NCBI GenBank assembly: GCA_002254365.1
Contig: NIUT01000146.1
Coordinates: 42,264-81,838, forward strand
From: Nitrospira sp. UW-LDO-01
GTDB lineage: Bacteria > Nitrospirota > Nitrospiria > Nitrospirales > Nitrospiraceae
Length of the DNA stretch: 39,575 bases
Direction: 5' to 3'
The stretch's first letter is position 1, and each line of letters starts with the position of its first letter. The position numbers were made by a program, and so were the translations under genes. Under the pieces are notes generated by a model. That model saw only the letters and a list, made by a program, of their open reading frames with translations, did not search any database and had not been told where the DNA came from. Positions 15,606-24,040 of this stretch are shown piece by piece.

Positions 15606-17039
15606 ATGGAGTCGAAAGACTTGGAACGAGAGAAGATTCTTGTCATTGATGATGACGAGGGGTTGTTGCATTTGCTGAAAATGCGGTTGTCCGCAATGGG
15701 GTTTTCCGTCACCTCCTGCACAACGGGACAGGAGGCTGGTGAGGCAGCGAAGCAAACGACGTTTGACTTGGCGATAACGGATCTCCGTCTCCGAAATGAA
15801 AATGGGTTGGATGTGACCGAAGCGTTGGTGCAAAACCAGCCAGGGCTTCCGGTCATCATTTTAACGGCTCATGGCAGCATTCCCAACGCTGTCGAGGCGA
15901 TGCAGCGTGGGGCGTTCGGGTATCTGACAAAACCGTTCGATGATAAAGAACTCAAGGAGACGATCGATAAAGCGCTCGCTCAACGGCGGATGAGTCGTGA
16001 GATTGATCGACTCAAATCGTTAGTCAAGGAGCTATACGGGCTGGAAAATGTTGTGGCGAGAAGTTCGGCGATGCAACAGCTTTTTCAGCAAATTGGTCAG
16101 GTTGCTGAATCAGATGCGACCATTTTGCTCTTTGGAGAGACCGGCACCGGTAAGGAAGTCATGGCTCGCGTCATTCATGCGAACAGCCGACGCAGTAAAG
16201 GAGCGTTTGTAGCTCTTAACTGTGCTGCCATTCCTGAAACACTGTTCGAGAGTGAGTTGTTTGGGCATGTGAAGGGTGCGTTTACGAGCGCCCATGGCGC
16301 AAAGCGAGGACTCTTTCAAATGGCCCATGGTGGGACGCTTTTTCTGGATGAAATCGGAGAAATGCCGCTTTCAATGCAGGTGAAGTTGTTGCGTGCCGTT
16401 CAGGAACGGGAGATCAGAGAGGTTGGATCGGAGACGTCGGTCAAGGTCGATGTGCGCATTCTTGCAGCGACGAACAAAGATCTTGGTGAGGCAGTGAAGA
16501 ACGGGACATTCCGCAACGACCTCTACTATCGGATTTCGGTGGTTCCTCTATTCATTCCCCCGTTGCGTGAGCGGCGAGATGATATCCCGTTGCTCGCTCA
16601 GTATTTCTTGAAGCAGAGCATGAAGCGATCCAATAAGGATATCAAAGGGTTTACACCTGCTGCGCTTCATCGTCTGATAATCAATCCATGGCCGGGTAAT
16701 GTGCGTGAGTTGGAAAATGCTGTTGAAAAGGCGGTGGTGATGTCGCAGCAAGAAATGTTGACGCCGGATTTGTTTCCGGCAGTCAGTGCATCGGCTGAGT
16801 CCCCACTCAAACCCCTCACGGAGGCGAAGGAGGAATTTGAACGCACCTACCTGAAGAATGTGCTTCATTTGACCGGTGGCAACATCTCACGTGCTGCTCA
16901 GTTTGCCGGGCGATATAGGGCCGACTTCTATAAAATGCTCAGGAAGTATGGACTCCATCCGTCAACGACGAAGGGAAGACCCGACGCAGAGGTGGATGAG
17001 CTAGAGGGCGAGGAGCATTTGACGGAAGCAGAACGATAA
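15606..17039 (+). CDS. glrR: Sigma-54-dependent response regulator (GlrR/QseF-like)
   Basis: This 477-residue NtrC-family activator has a receiver domain with acidic pocket DDD (15-17) and phospho-acceptor Asp59 in AITDLRL. The AAA+ sigma-54 activation domain has Walker A GETGTGKE and Walker B GGTLFLDEIGEMP, and a Fis-type C-terminal helix-turn-helix ends it (FERTYLKNVLHLTGGNISRAAQFAGRYRADFYKMLRKYGL). That last segment resembles E. coli GlrR closely. The sigma-54 contact loop reads GAFTSA (residues 224-229), not GAFTGA. I start at 15606 because the upstream GTG (15600) overlaps the AAGG ribosome site. It is the third gene of the kinase-lipoprotein-regulator operon; E. coli GlrR drives the small RNA GlmY. 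Confidence 0.9.
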   Translation: MESKDLEREKILVIDDDEGLLHLLKMRLSAMGFSVTSCTTGQEAGEAAKQTTFDLAITDLRLRNENGLDVTEALVQNQPGLPVIILTAHGSIPNAVEAMQRGAFGYLTKPFDDKELKETIDKALAQRRMSREIDRLKSLVKELYGLENVVARSSAMQQLFQQIGQVAESDATILLFGETGTGKEVMARVIHANSRRSKGAFVALNCAAIPETLFESELFGHVKGAFTSAHGAKRGLFQMAHGGTLFLDEIGEMPLSMQVKLLRAVQEREIREVGSETSVKVDVRILAATNKDLGEAVKNGTFRNDLYYRISVVPLFIPPLRERRDDIPLLAQYFLKQSMKRSNKDIKGFTPAALHRLIINPWPGNVRELENAVEKAVVMSQQEMLTPDLFPAVSASAESPLKPLTEAKEEFERTYLKNVLHLTGGNISRAAQFAGRYRADFYKMLRKYGLHPSTTKGRPDAEVDELEGEEHLTEAER

Positions 17040-17114
17040 GGTGTGTGCGGCTGAGGGAGGGCCCGGTTCCTCCGTAGGTCTGAGCAGAAGTTAGGTCTGC
17101 GTTCATATGAATGA

Positions 17115-17142
17115 TAGGGCGGTCTTGAAGAAGACCGCCCTA
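17115..17142. terminator. Bidirectional hairpin between glrR and the BACON gene
   Basis: TAGGGCGGTCTT (17115-17126) and AAGACCGCCCTA (17131-17142) form a perfect 12-bp stem around the four-base loop GAAG. It lies between two convergent genes. There is no T-run after either arm, so termination would rest on the stem alone or on other factors. Confidence 0.6.
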
Positions 17143-17160
17143 TGCAATGCTCTCTCAGGA

Positions 17161-18786
17161 TTAGTAGACGCTCTTGCTCACCTCATTTGAATATCCACTT
17201 TCATTTCCTGCGATGTCAAAGGCCGTCACAACAAAGAAATACGTTGTTCTGGATTGAAGACCTGTTGCTTGGTAGCTTGTCACATTGCCACGGAGCATCG
17301 CAATGACATTTCCCTGATCATATTTCCCCGAGACTGTTGATCGATAGACCTTGTATCCCGCCAGATCTGTTTCGCTATTAGCTTTCCATGTCAATGTTGC
17401 GGATGAACTCGATGGCGCGTTGAGCGTCAGCGTGATCGTGACGGTCTTGATGATGCTTCCACTGGCCACTGTAATTGTAGCCTGGTTCTCTCCTTGTGTT
17501 GCCTTTGAGGTGTCCACATTGGCGGTAATGGTTCCATTGGCAGACCCGGAGGTTTGACTGAGCACAAGCCAAGGGGCTGCCTTCGTTGCCGTCCAAGATC
17601 CAGTGGATTGTACGGTGATGGTCTTGCTCGGTGGGTTTGCCAAACCTTGTGTTGCCGTAAAGGCGAGGCCATTTGATGAGAGGGTTAAGGAACCATCTGA
17701 GAGCGTCAGGGTCACACCGAGAGTTCTCGTCGTGTTTCCGGCAGTCACGGAGAGGCTGGCAGTATTGGTCCTAGCCGACACACTTCCGAGATCGACGCTC
17801 GCGATGATCGTGCCGTTGCCGGAACCAGAGGTTGTGCTCAATTTGAGCCAAGGAGCGGTGACGCCGGCAGTCCAGTTGCCATTTGCGGTGACCGTCACGG
17901 ATTGGCTGGCCGGATTGGATCCCCCTGATATACCTGTATAGGTCAGTGATGACGGGCTTAGCGTGATGGAGATTGGTGCAGGCGTTACGACGAAGGTTAT
18001 CGGTACAGAAACCGGCTGCGCGCCAGGTGCGCTAAGCGTGATGCTGCCGGTATGAGTCCCGACGCCAAGGGATCCGAGGACGGGGGTAATGGTCACCGTG
18101 CCGTTACCGGTGCCGGCTGCGGGCGAGAGAGTGAGCCAGGCAACATTGTCACGTGCAGTCCAACTGAGTGTGCCACCGCCGGTGTTGCGAATACTCAACG
18201 GTTGGGCAGCTGGGTTGCTTCCACCCTGTTGCGCGGTAAATGACAGACTGGTGAAGTTCACACCAATGGCTGGAGGAACAGGCGCAGGCGTCACGGTGAC
18301 GGTAATCGGCACAGAAACAGGCTGCGCGCCAGGTGCGTTGACGGTGACTAGTCCTGTGTGAGTGCCGACCTCAAGGGAACCACTGGCAAGGCTGATGGTC
18401 ACTGTGCCATTACCGGTGCCTGAGGCAGGGCTTAGGGTTAACCATGATGTATTCGTTGTAGCATTCCAGTTCAATGTTCCCCTACCTCGGTTGCTGACGG
18501 TCAAGACTTGCGGAGAAGGGGGTGAACTACCCTGCTGACTAGTAAACGAGAAGCCAAGAGAGTTCAGTGCGATAGCAGGTATTGGATTGGGTGGTGTGGC
18601 AAGCCGTTTCAATGCCGGCATTCTAGACAGCAATCTCGAGTTGGGTGTCGGTGACGTCGTGGTGATAGGGGGATCACCGGCTGCTGCGAAAGCACTGGGG
18701 ATTGGTACATTCGTTGGTTCGAATAGAGTGGAAACCATGCAGAATCCAATAGGGAACATCAACAATTGCCGAATAGTCTGGCGCAT
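17161..18786 (-). CDS. Secreted protein with four BACON-like repeats and a fibronectin III domain
   Basis: This 541-residue exported protein has a signal peptide at its N-terminus (MRQTIRQLLMFPIGFCMVSTLF...AFAAAGDPP). Four tandem BACON-like beta-sandwich repeats follow at about residues 72-168, 173-270, 272-363 and 365-457, each with W-L-x-L-S-x-x-S/A-G-x-G-N-G-T-(V/I). A fibronectin type III domain (about 462-541) includes TWKANSETDLAGYKVYRSTVSGKYD and YFFVVTAFDIAGNESGYSNEVSKSV. BACON and Fn3 domains mediate carbohydrate or protein binding outside the cell; no catalytic domain is present. AAGGAGG (18796-18802) lies nine bases before the ATG and an 8-bp inverted repeat just upstream. It may be cargo or a cell-surface adhesin. 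Confidence 0.87.
   Translation of the reverse strand: MRQTIRQLLMFPIGFCMVSTLFEPTNVPIPSAFAAAGDPPITTTSPTPNSRLLSRMPALKRLATPPNPIPAIALNSLGFSFTSQQGSSPPSPQVLTVSNRGRGTLNWNATTNTSWLTLSPASGTGNGTVTISLASGSLEVGTHTGLVTVNAPGAQPVSVPITVTVTPAPVPPAIGVNFTSLSFTAQQGGSNPAAQPLSIRNTGGGTLSWTARDNVAWLTLSPAAGTGNGTVTITPVLGSLGVGTHTGSITLSAPGAQPVSVPITFVVTPAPISITLSPSSLTYTGISGGSNPASQSVTVTANGNWTAGVTAPWLKLSTTSGSGNGTIIASVDLGSVSARTNTASLSVTAGNTTRTLGVTLTLSDGSLTLSSNGLAFTATQGLANPPSKTITVQSTGSWTATKAAPWLVLSQTSGSANGTITANVDTSKATQGENQATITVASGSIIKTVTITLTLNAPSSSSATLTWKANSETDLAGYKVYRSTVSGKYDQGNVIAMLRGNVTSYQATGLQSRTTYFFVVTAFDIAGNESGYSNEVSKSVY
17416..18573 (-). repeat. Tandem BACON-like coding repeats
   Basis: Four repeats of about 280-300 bases lie within the secreted-protein gene: about 18573-18283, 18270-17977, 17973-17698 and 17694-17416. 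Repeats 1 and 2 are closest (both end GTHTG...APGAQPVSVPIT), which suggests a recent internal duplication. Repeats 3 and 4 are more diverged from them. Confidence 0.75.
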
Positions 18787-19299
18787 TGCTTGGATCCTCC
18801 TTGCGAGTCAATCGTGAAGCGAACGATTCACGATGAGGCTGGATCTGGAGCAAATCGGGTGCCGTGCTTAATGGGCAAATCGGTTCAGTTGGGTTGCCAT
18901 GCGTATTCGGAGGATTTTCAAGTGTTTGAATAAAAAGAGTCGTTCGTGTTGTGGTCAGGAGATATATGTAGCGATACTGAGGAGCAAAAAAGCGCGGTCT
19001 CAACGATTGTACAGGTAATAACATGGTTCATGTGTAAGCTGTAACTGATTGTTAATGTTTATGAATAAATCCATGCGGACAGTCGTCGTCTTCTGATCGC
19101 ATTGATATATCTAAGGCATCGTTCTCTGTTATTAGGGGGCAATGTGGAATTTTATGGTATGTAAGAAAGAAGAGGGACAGCGATTGCAAGAGGAAGACTT
19201 CTTATAAAAGGCGATACAATTCTTGACGACCCACGCATCTTCTGCCATTGTTATCACCGTTCCCATCATGATTGACGCCTGGGAGGATATGAGAAGGAT
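18787..19299. other. Divergent intergenic region
   Basis: This 513-bp gap separates the divergent BACON gene and the UDP-hexosamine dehydrogenase gene. It holds the BACON ribosome site, a leader hairpin (18811-18834), and a 9-bp direct repeat GCAAATCGG at 18850-18858 and 18875-18883. It becomes AT-rich toward the middle. No clear promoter hexamer pair was seen for either gene. Track ORFs here (18674-19024, 19132-19314, both minus) have no supporting features. Confidence 0.45.
18811..18834. promoter_or_regulatory. Inverted repeat in the leader of the BACON gene
   Basis: ATCGTGAA (18811-18818) and TTCACGAT (18827-18834) form a perfect 8-bp inverted repeat with an eight-base loop. It lies directly upstream of the Shine-Dalgarno sequence of the minus-strand BACON gene. 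It could be an operator or an mRNA hairpin near the ribosome site. Confidence 0.45.
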
Positions 19300-20595
19300 A
19301 TGAATAAACGGCAAGCGCGCTCTATTGCAGTGGTCGGATTGGGCTATGTCGGTCTTCCGATCGCTGTGGCATTCGGGAAAATTGGCCCGGTTGTTGGATT
19401 TGATGTTAACAAGAAGAAAATTGAGGAATTGCAGAAGGGAATTGATCGGACCGGCGAAGTGTCAAAAGAGGATCTTGGTCTCGCTCAGGTCCGGTATACT
19501 TCGGAGCCAGCTGATCTGAAATCCGCGAACTTCATTATTGTCGCTGTACCCACACCGATCAACGATGCGTTGCAGCCGGATCTGACAGCGTTGCAGAAGG
19601 CCTCGGAGCTGATTGGGCGAAACTTGTCTTCGGGTGCCATCGTGGTCTACGAGTCAACGGTCTATCCTGGGGCAACAGAGGAAATCTGTTTGCCTATTTT
19701 GGAAAAGGCCTCGGGTATGAAGGCTGGGGTTGATTTTAAATTGGGGTATTCGCCGGAGCGAATCAACCCAGGAGATAAAGAACATACGCTTGCCAAGATT
19801 ATCAAGGTTGTATCAGCACAGGATCAAGATTCTCTGGACATTGTAGCGGACACCTACGCGCTGGTTGTCACAGCAGGCATTCATCGGGCATCAGGCATCA
19901 AAGTTGCTGAAGCCGCCAAGGTCATTGAAAATACGCAGCGAGATTTGAATATTGCACTGATGAATGAGTTGTCGTTGATCTTTCACCGGCTGGGGATCGA
20001 CACCAGATCAGTTCTCGAGGCTGCAGGAACGAAGTGGAACTTTCTCAAGTTTTCCCCCGGCCTCGTTGGTGGGCATTGTATCGGTGTGGATCCATATTAT
20101 TTGACCTCAAAAGCAGAATCAGTGGGCTATCATCCGGAAGTGATTCTTGCCGGCCGTCGTATCAACAACGGGATGGGCAAGTTCGTGGCCGAGCAGACTA
20201 TGAAACTGCTCAGTCAGTTATCGCGCCCGGCTAATGAATTGCGAGTCGGAGTACTTGGTTTGACATTCAAGGAAAATGTGCCGGATCTTCGTAACAGCAA
20301 GGTGCCTGATATCATCCGTGAACTTCATGAATATGGCGTGCAGGTCCTGGTCCATGATCCCATCGCTGAAGCAGAAGAAGCGCTGGCAGAGTATGGCATT
20401 CATTTGGTTGGGTGGGACCAGCTGAAGGATCTTGATGGACTGATCGTTGCTGTCGCGCATAAGCGGTTTTCTGATATGAGCCTCCAAGACTTGTTGAGGT
20501 CGCTTCGGATCAAGAACCAGGGTGTTCTGATTGATGTCAAGAGCATCCTTGATCCGGTTCAGATCCCTCCTTCCCTAAAATATTGGCGATTGTAA
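19300..20595 (+). CDS. Nucleotide-sugar dehydrogenase (TviB/WbpO-type)
   Basis: This 431-residue enzyme belongs to the UDP-sugar dehydrogenase superfamily. It has an N-terminal Rossmann domain (IAVVGLGYVGLPIAVAFGK), a substrate domain with VPTPINDALQPDLTALQKASELIG and YESTVYPGATEEICLPILE, and the catalytic Cys260 in GGHCIGVDPYYL. The C-terminal UDP-binding domain has GLTFKENVPDLRNSKVPDIIREL. Overall pattern is closest to the UDP-N-acetylhexosamine 6-dehydrogenases (TviB/WbpO) rather than UDP-glucose dehydrogenases. It makes a UDP-hexosaminuronic acid for surface polysaccharide. AGAAGG lies just before the ATG. It precedes the secretion gene cluster on the same strand but is separated by about 215 bases and a hairpin. 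Confidence 0.9.
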   Translation: MNKRQARSIAVVGLGYVGLPIAVAFGKIGPVVGFDVNKKKIEELQKGIDRTGEVSKEDLGLAQVRYTSEPADLKSANFIIVAVPTPINDALQPDLTALQKASELIGRNLSSGAIVVYESTVYPGATEEICLPILEKASGMKAGVDFKLGYSPERINPGDKEHTLAKIIKVVSAQDQDSLDIVADTYALVVTAGIHRASGIKVAEAAKVIENTQRDLNIALMNELSLIFHRLGIDTRSVLEAAGTKWNFLKFSPGLVGGHCIGVDPYYLTSKAESVGYHPEVILAGRRINNGMGKFVAEQTMKLLSQLSRPANELRVGVLGLTFKENVPDLRNSKVPDIIRELHEYGVQVLVHDPIAEAEEALAEYGIHLVGWDQLKDLDGLIVAVAHKRFSDMSLQDLLRSLRIKNQGVLIDVKSILDPVQIPPSLKYWRL

Positions 20596-20643
20596 GTGCT
20601 AACCTGACTGGTCTGCGCTAAGGTAATTCTGTACGCATCCACG

Positions 20644-20680
20644 GAACTTCCTGCTCGCATCGAATGCGAGGGAACAGTTC
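20644..20680 (+). terminator. Hairpin after the sugar dehydrogenase gene
   Basis: CTCGCAT (20654-20660) pairs with ATGCGAG (20664-20670) around loop CGA. Outer arms TTCC/GGAA and GAAC/GTTC extend the structure from 20644 to 20680 with small bulges. No T-run follows, so it is a candidate rather than a proven terminator. It sits between the dehydrogenase stop and the promoter candidate of the secretion operon. Confidence 0.45.
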
Positions 20681-20717
20681 AGCTAGTCTTCTCGCCTTCA
20701 ACTTCTGGCCTTTTCCT

Positions 20718-20745
20718 TTGAGCCCGTTTTGATTCGTAGTATAAG
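20718..20745 (+). promoter_or_regulatory. Possible promoter of the secretion operon
   Basis: TTGAGC (20718-20723) and TATAAG (20740-20745) are separated by 16 bases. The implied start of transcription is about 60 bases before the secretin GTG. GAGAGG (20802-20807) is the likely ribosome site. Confidence 0.45.
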
Positions 20746-20811
20746 AAAATGATGGAGGGGTGAGGGCACCCTTCGTTTCTACCCCATGTCATCCCGTATG
20801 AGAGAGGCGTT

Positions 20812-23154
20812 GTGACTTCTCATCGGAAAGCGTGTCGCTATCGTCACCTCGTAGGCAATGTGCTGGGCGTTGGCGTCTTGTGGATCACGGGTTGTTCGCT
20901 CTTTGTTTCGCCGGACATCAAGCGCGGAGATCAACACTTGGCTTCAGAGCGATGGGAGGAAGCGAGTCTTGCCTACAAGCAAGCATTAAAGGATGAGCCA
21001 TTTAATGTTGCGCTTCAAGGTAAGTACGCGTTGGCTCGCGAGCGTGCTGCAGCGGGGCACGCGGAGCGCGGGCGTATACTTCTCAAGGAGAAACAGGTTG
21101 CTCTCGCGCTGGAAGAATTCGAGCGTGCCCTTGCGATCGAACCATCGCGAGCCGAATATCAGGCTGGATTTCAGGACGCGACTCGCGTGAAAGAGTCTCG
21201 GTCTCAGTATCGTGAAGCTGAACGATTGGCACAACTTGGACGAACTGAGGAGGCATTAAGTAGACTTTCACGCGCAGCAGAGCTCGACCCCACATACTCG
21301 GAGCCGTTAGAGCGCATCAGTCGTCTCACCGAAGAGCAACAAGCCCGTGCGAGGGTTGAGCGTTCGAGACAGCCCGTCACACTGAAGTTCAAAAACGCCG
21401 GTATCAGGGAAGTTCTGGAGGGGGTGGCGAGGACGGGTGGGTTCACCCTGGTTTTCGATAAGGATGTTCGGAACGACCCGATATCCATCTCTATTCAGGA
21501 GACACCGTTTGAAGACGCCTTACAGCTGATTCTTAATAGTAACAGTCTATTCTCAAGACAGGTTTCACCGACGGTCTTAGTCGTCAGTCCAGATACCAGG
21601 CAGAAACAAGAACAGTATCAGGATCTGATGATCAGAACATTCTATTTGTCCACGGCCAAGGCGAAGGATATGGTGCTGTTGCTCAAGAGCATGTTGGATT
21701 CAAAGCGGATGCATGCGAACGAACAGCTGAATGCCATCGTCATGCGTGATCAGCCAGAGAAATTGGAACTTGCCGAGAAGATTATTCTGGCCAACGACCG
21801 ATCCGAACCAGAGGTGCTCTTTGAGTTGGAGGTGCTAGAGGTTAATCGGACAAAAGATCAGAAGTACGGCTTAAGTTACCCCAAGCAAGCCGGGGCCGGG
21901 TTGGTGGCTGCTGGGTTTGCAGGACCATTGGCGGCTGAAGCCGTGCAGATGACGTATCGGCAACTGGCTGACCTCGGTCCCAGTAACTATCTTTTTAAAC
22001 TACCGACCACGGTGTTGCTGGATTTCTTTAAACAACAATCCGATGCCAAGACACTCGCGTCACCGAAGGTCCGCGTCCTGAATAATAAAAAAGCCGAGAT
22101 CAACATCGGGGATAAGCAACCAATTCTTCTTTCAACCACCAATGTACTGCCTGGACAAGCCACGACCGGAGCTGTTCCGACGACATCGACCGTCACATCA
22201 ATAGAGTTTCGAGATACGGGCGTAAAACTGACTGTTGAACCTTCGATCCGACTTGGAAACGAACTGTCGCTCAAGATGAAAGTCGAGGTTATTCGAGTTG
22301 GAGAGAAGGAGATCCTCCAAGATGCTCCCCGTATTCAGCAATTTAAGTTTGGTAACCGTTCAGCAGAAACGACGCTGAGTATGCGTGATGGGGAGACGAT
22401 TGTTCTCGGTGGGCTCCTGCAAGAAGAGGACAAACGAACAAGGGTCACGATTCCATGGATCGGAGATTTGCCGCTGATTGGAAATATGTTGAGCTCATTT
22501 GAAACAAAACGTGTCACAACCGAAGTGATTCTCACCATTACTCCCCACATCGCGCAACCGACGTTTCCTGTTGGGTCACACAATCAGGCATTTTGGTCTG
22601 GTACGGAATTTAATTATGCGACCCGCCCGGTTTTTTCTAGCATGTTTCCAAAGACGTCGACGTTGGCGGGAGGTGATGCTGGAAAAAGTATTCTTCGGGC
22701 TGAGGTAATGGGTAAAGGGAGTGGAGAGGTGGACGCGGGGCGATCGCTTGCCCAGTTAGCGACCCCCGGTCCTCAGTTGGCTATCAAGCCGGGGCACTCG
22801 ATCGTGCAATTTGGCAAGGAGGTCATACTTTCCCTCATTGACGGGCAAGTCCGTCCGCCTGACGAAAGCGTGTATAGGTTGGAATATGACGCCACTATTC
22901 TGGAATTTAAGCGATTGGACGATGCAGAGTTGACCAGAAGCAGTGACTCTCTCGGAGCGGGTGGGGAAAGTGAAGCAGGTACGATTATGTTCCGTTTGGC
23001 CCGTCCTGCTGGACGAGCGCCACGGGCCGTGGGGGTCACCTTCCTCGCAAAGGCGCCAGGAGTCTCTCCGGTTCGTGTGGAACTCTTGGATTCCAGTAGT
23101 CCCGTGCAGGCATCACCAGGAATCGTGGGGACGGGTGTGGTGCGAGTCCGGTGA
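20812..23154 (+). CDS. TPR-secretin outer-membrane lipoprotein with C-terminal cohesin-like domain
   Basis: This 780-residue protein is a lipoprotein (lipobox ITGC, Cys28). TPR-like repeats span about residues 35-175 (ERWEEASLAYKQALKDEPFN, ALEEFERALAIEPSRAEYQ). A secretin N-terminal domain (about 187-250, VTLKFKNAGIREVLEGVARTGGFTLVFDKDV), an N1-type domain (272-330) and the secretin pore domain (about 400-585) follow, the last with IPWIGDLPLIGNMLSS. The final 130 residues (KPGHSIVQFGKEVILSLIDGQ..., VGVTFLAKAPG) look like a cohesin-fold module. Secretins form the outer-membrane gate of type II secretion and type IV pilus systems. The gene starts with GTG. It heads an eleven-gene operon and overlaps the next gene by four bases (GTGA). 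Confidence 0.9.
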   Translation: MTSHRKACRYRHLVGNVLGVGVLWITGCSLFVSPDIKRGDQHLASERWEEASLAYKQALKDEPFNVALQGKYALARERAAAGHAERGRILLKEKQVALALEEFERALAIEPSRAEYQAGFQDATRVKESRSQYREAERLAQLGRTEEALSRLSRAAELDPTYSEPLERISRLTEEQQARARVERSRQPVTLKFKNAGIREVLEGVARTGGFTLVFDKDVRNDPISISIQETPFEDALQLILNSNSLFSRQVSPTVLVVSPDTRQKQEQYQDLMIRTFYLSTAKAKDMVLLLKSMLDSKRMHANEQLNAIVMRDQPEKLELAEKIILANDRSEPEVLFELEVLEVNRTKDQKYGLSYPKQAGAGLVAAGFAGPLAAEAVQMTYRQLADLGPSNYLFKLPTTVLLDFFKQQSDAKTLASPKVRVLNNKKAEINIGDKQPILLSTTNVLPGQATTGAVPTTSTVTSIEFRDTGVKLTVEPSIRLGNELSLKMKVEVIRVGEKEILQDAPRIQQFKFGNRSAETTLSMRDGETIVLGGLLQEEDKRTRVTIPWIGDLPLIGNMLSSFETKRVTTEVILTITPHIAQPTFPVGSHNQAFWSGTEFNYATRPVFSSMFPKTSTLAGGDAGKSILRAEVMGKGSGEVDAGRSLAQLATPGPQLAIKPGHSIVQFGKEVILSLIDGQVRPPDESVYRLEYDATILEFKRLDDAELTRSSDSLGAGGESEAGTIMFRLARPAGRAPRAVGVTFLAKAPGVSPVRVELLDSSSPVQASPGIVGTGVVRVR

Positions 23155-23657
23155 AGGGGGATGGGTTCACCCTGGTTGAGATCCTCGTTGCCATGACGAT
23201 TCTTGCCATTCTGGCGTCAGTGGCGATGCCACTGAGTAAGGTCTCGACGAAACGGACACAGGAAATTGAATTACGTCAACAGCTTCGAACAATTCGAAGC
23301 GCCATTGACTCATTTAAATTGGAATGGAACCGTGACGGGGACGTGTTACTGGGACCTGCCTGTGTGAAAAATAGGTTGGTATGTAAGGAAGTGTCAGGCC
23401 CGTACGGTTATCCCAAGACCGTTGAGACGTTGTTGGGAGTCAAACTGACTGGGGAAGAGGCCACCGTTCGGGGTACGACGATGAGACGCTACCTACGGAG
23501 CATGCCGATTGATCCACTGACCGGGAAGGCGGATTGGCTATTACGGTGTTACAAGGATCAGCCCAAGCCAATCAGCTGGTGTGGTGAAGACGTCTATGAT
23601 GTCATGACGCAAAGTGAGGCGGTCGCAATTGATGGATCCAAATATCAGGATTGGTAG
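23151..23657 (+). CDS. Pseudopilin (type II secretion G-like), first copy
   Basis: This 168-residue protein has a type IV prepilin N-terminus: [31 protein letters not shown]. Cleavage is expected after Gly5 and Glu5 of the mature protein is conserved. The rest is a globular pseudopilin head with [20 protein letters not shown] and a conserved end [21 protein letters not shown]...SKYQDW. The family recalls type II secretion G-type proteins found in non-proteobacterial phyla. It starts with GTG in a GTGA overlap with the secretin stop. Two Cys pairs in the head ([22 protein letters not shown]) may form disulphides. Confidence 0.88.
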   Translation: MKGDGFTLVEILVAMTILAILASVAMPLSKVSTKRTQEIELRQQLRTIRSAIDSFKLEWNRDGDVLLGPACVKNRLVCKEVSGPYGYPKTVETLLGVKLTGEEATVRGTTMRRYLRSMPIDPLTGKADWLLRCYKDQPKPISWCGEDVYDVMTQSEAVAIDGSKYQDW

Positions 23658-24033
23658 AGCAGGCAGATGGAATGCAAAAGGATTCACGCTGGTCGAACTC
23701 ATGATTGTCGTGTCCATCATCGGCATTCTCGCTACTATCGCGGCTCCGTCCTACCAGTCCTCGTTGGTCAAGGCGAGAGAAACAGTCTTGCGACAGGATC
23801 TATTCACGATGCGTGACCTGTTGGACCATCACCGTGCGGACCAGGGGAAGTATCCGCCATCGTTGGAGGGCTTGGTGGCGACGGGGTATTTGCGGGCTCT
23901 TCCCAAAGATCCGTTCACGAATTCTTCGAGTTCTTGGCAGGAGATGAGTGATCCGACCGAGGGTGGTATTTTTGATGTGTATTCAGGGTCGGATCTTGTT
24001 GGGACCAACGGGGTTCCCTATAACAAGTGGTAA
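23632..24033 (+). CDS. Major-like pseudopilin (GspG-type), second copy
   Basis: This 133-residue GspG-type pseudopilin has prepilin motif [29 protein letters not shown] with conserved Glu5. A GspG-like C-terminal part follows ([44 protein letters not shown]...[21 protein letters not shown]). ATG 23632 is chosen because GAGGCGG (23616-23621) precedes it; the GTG at 23614 is inside that site. It overlaps the end of the first pseudopilin by 26 bases. Major pseudopilins build the short periplasmic pilus that pushes cargo through the secretin. Confidence 0.9.
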   Translation: MDPNIRIGRAGRWNAKGFTLVELMIVVSIIGILATIAAPSYQSSLVKARETVLRQDLFTMRDLLDHHRADQGKYPPSLEGLVATGYLRALPKDPFTNSSSSWQEMSDPTEGGIFDVYSGSDLVGTNGVPYNKW

Positions 24034-24040
24034 CTCAGGT

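Noticed and set aside
17416-18573. Repeated DNA considered as a mobile or satellite repeat
   Set aside because: The repeats are in frame inside one gene and correspond to protein domains.
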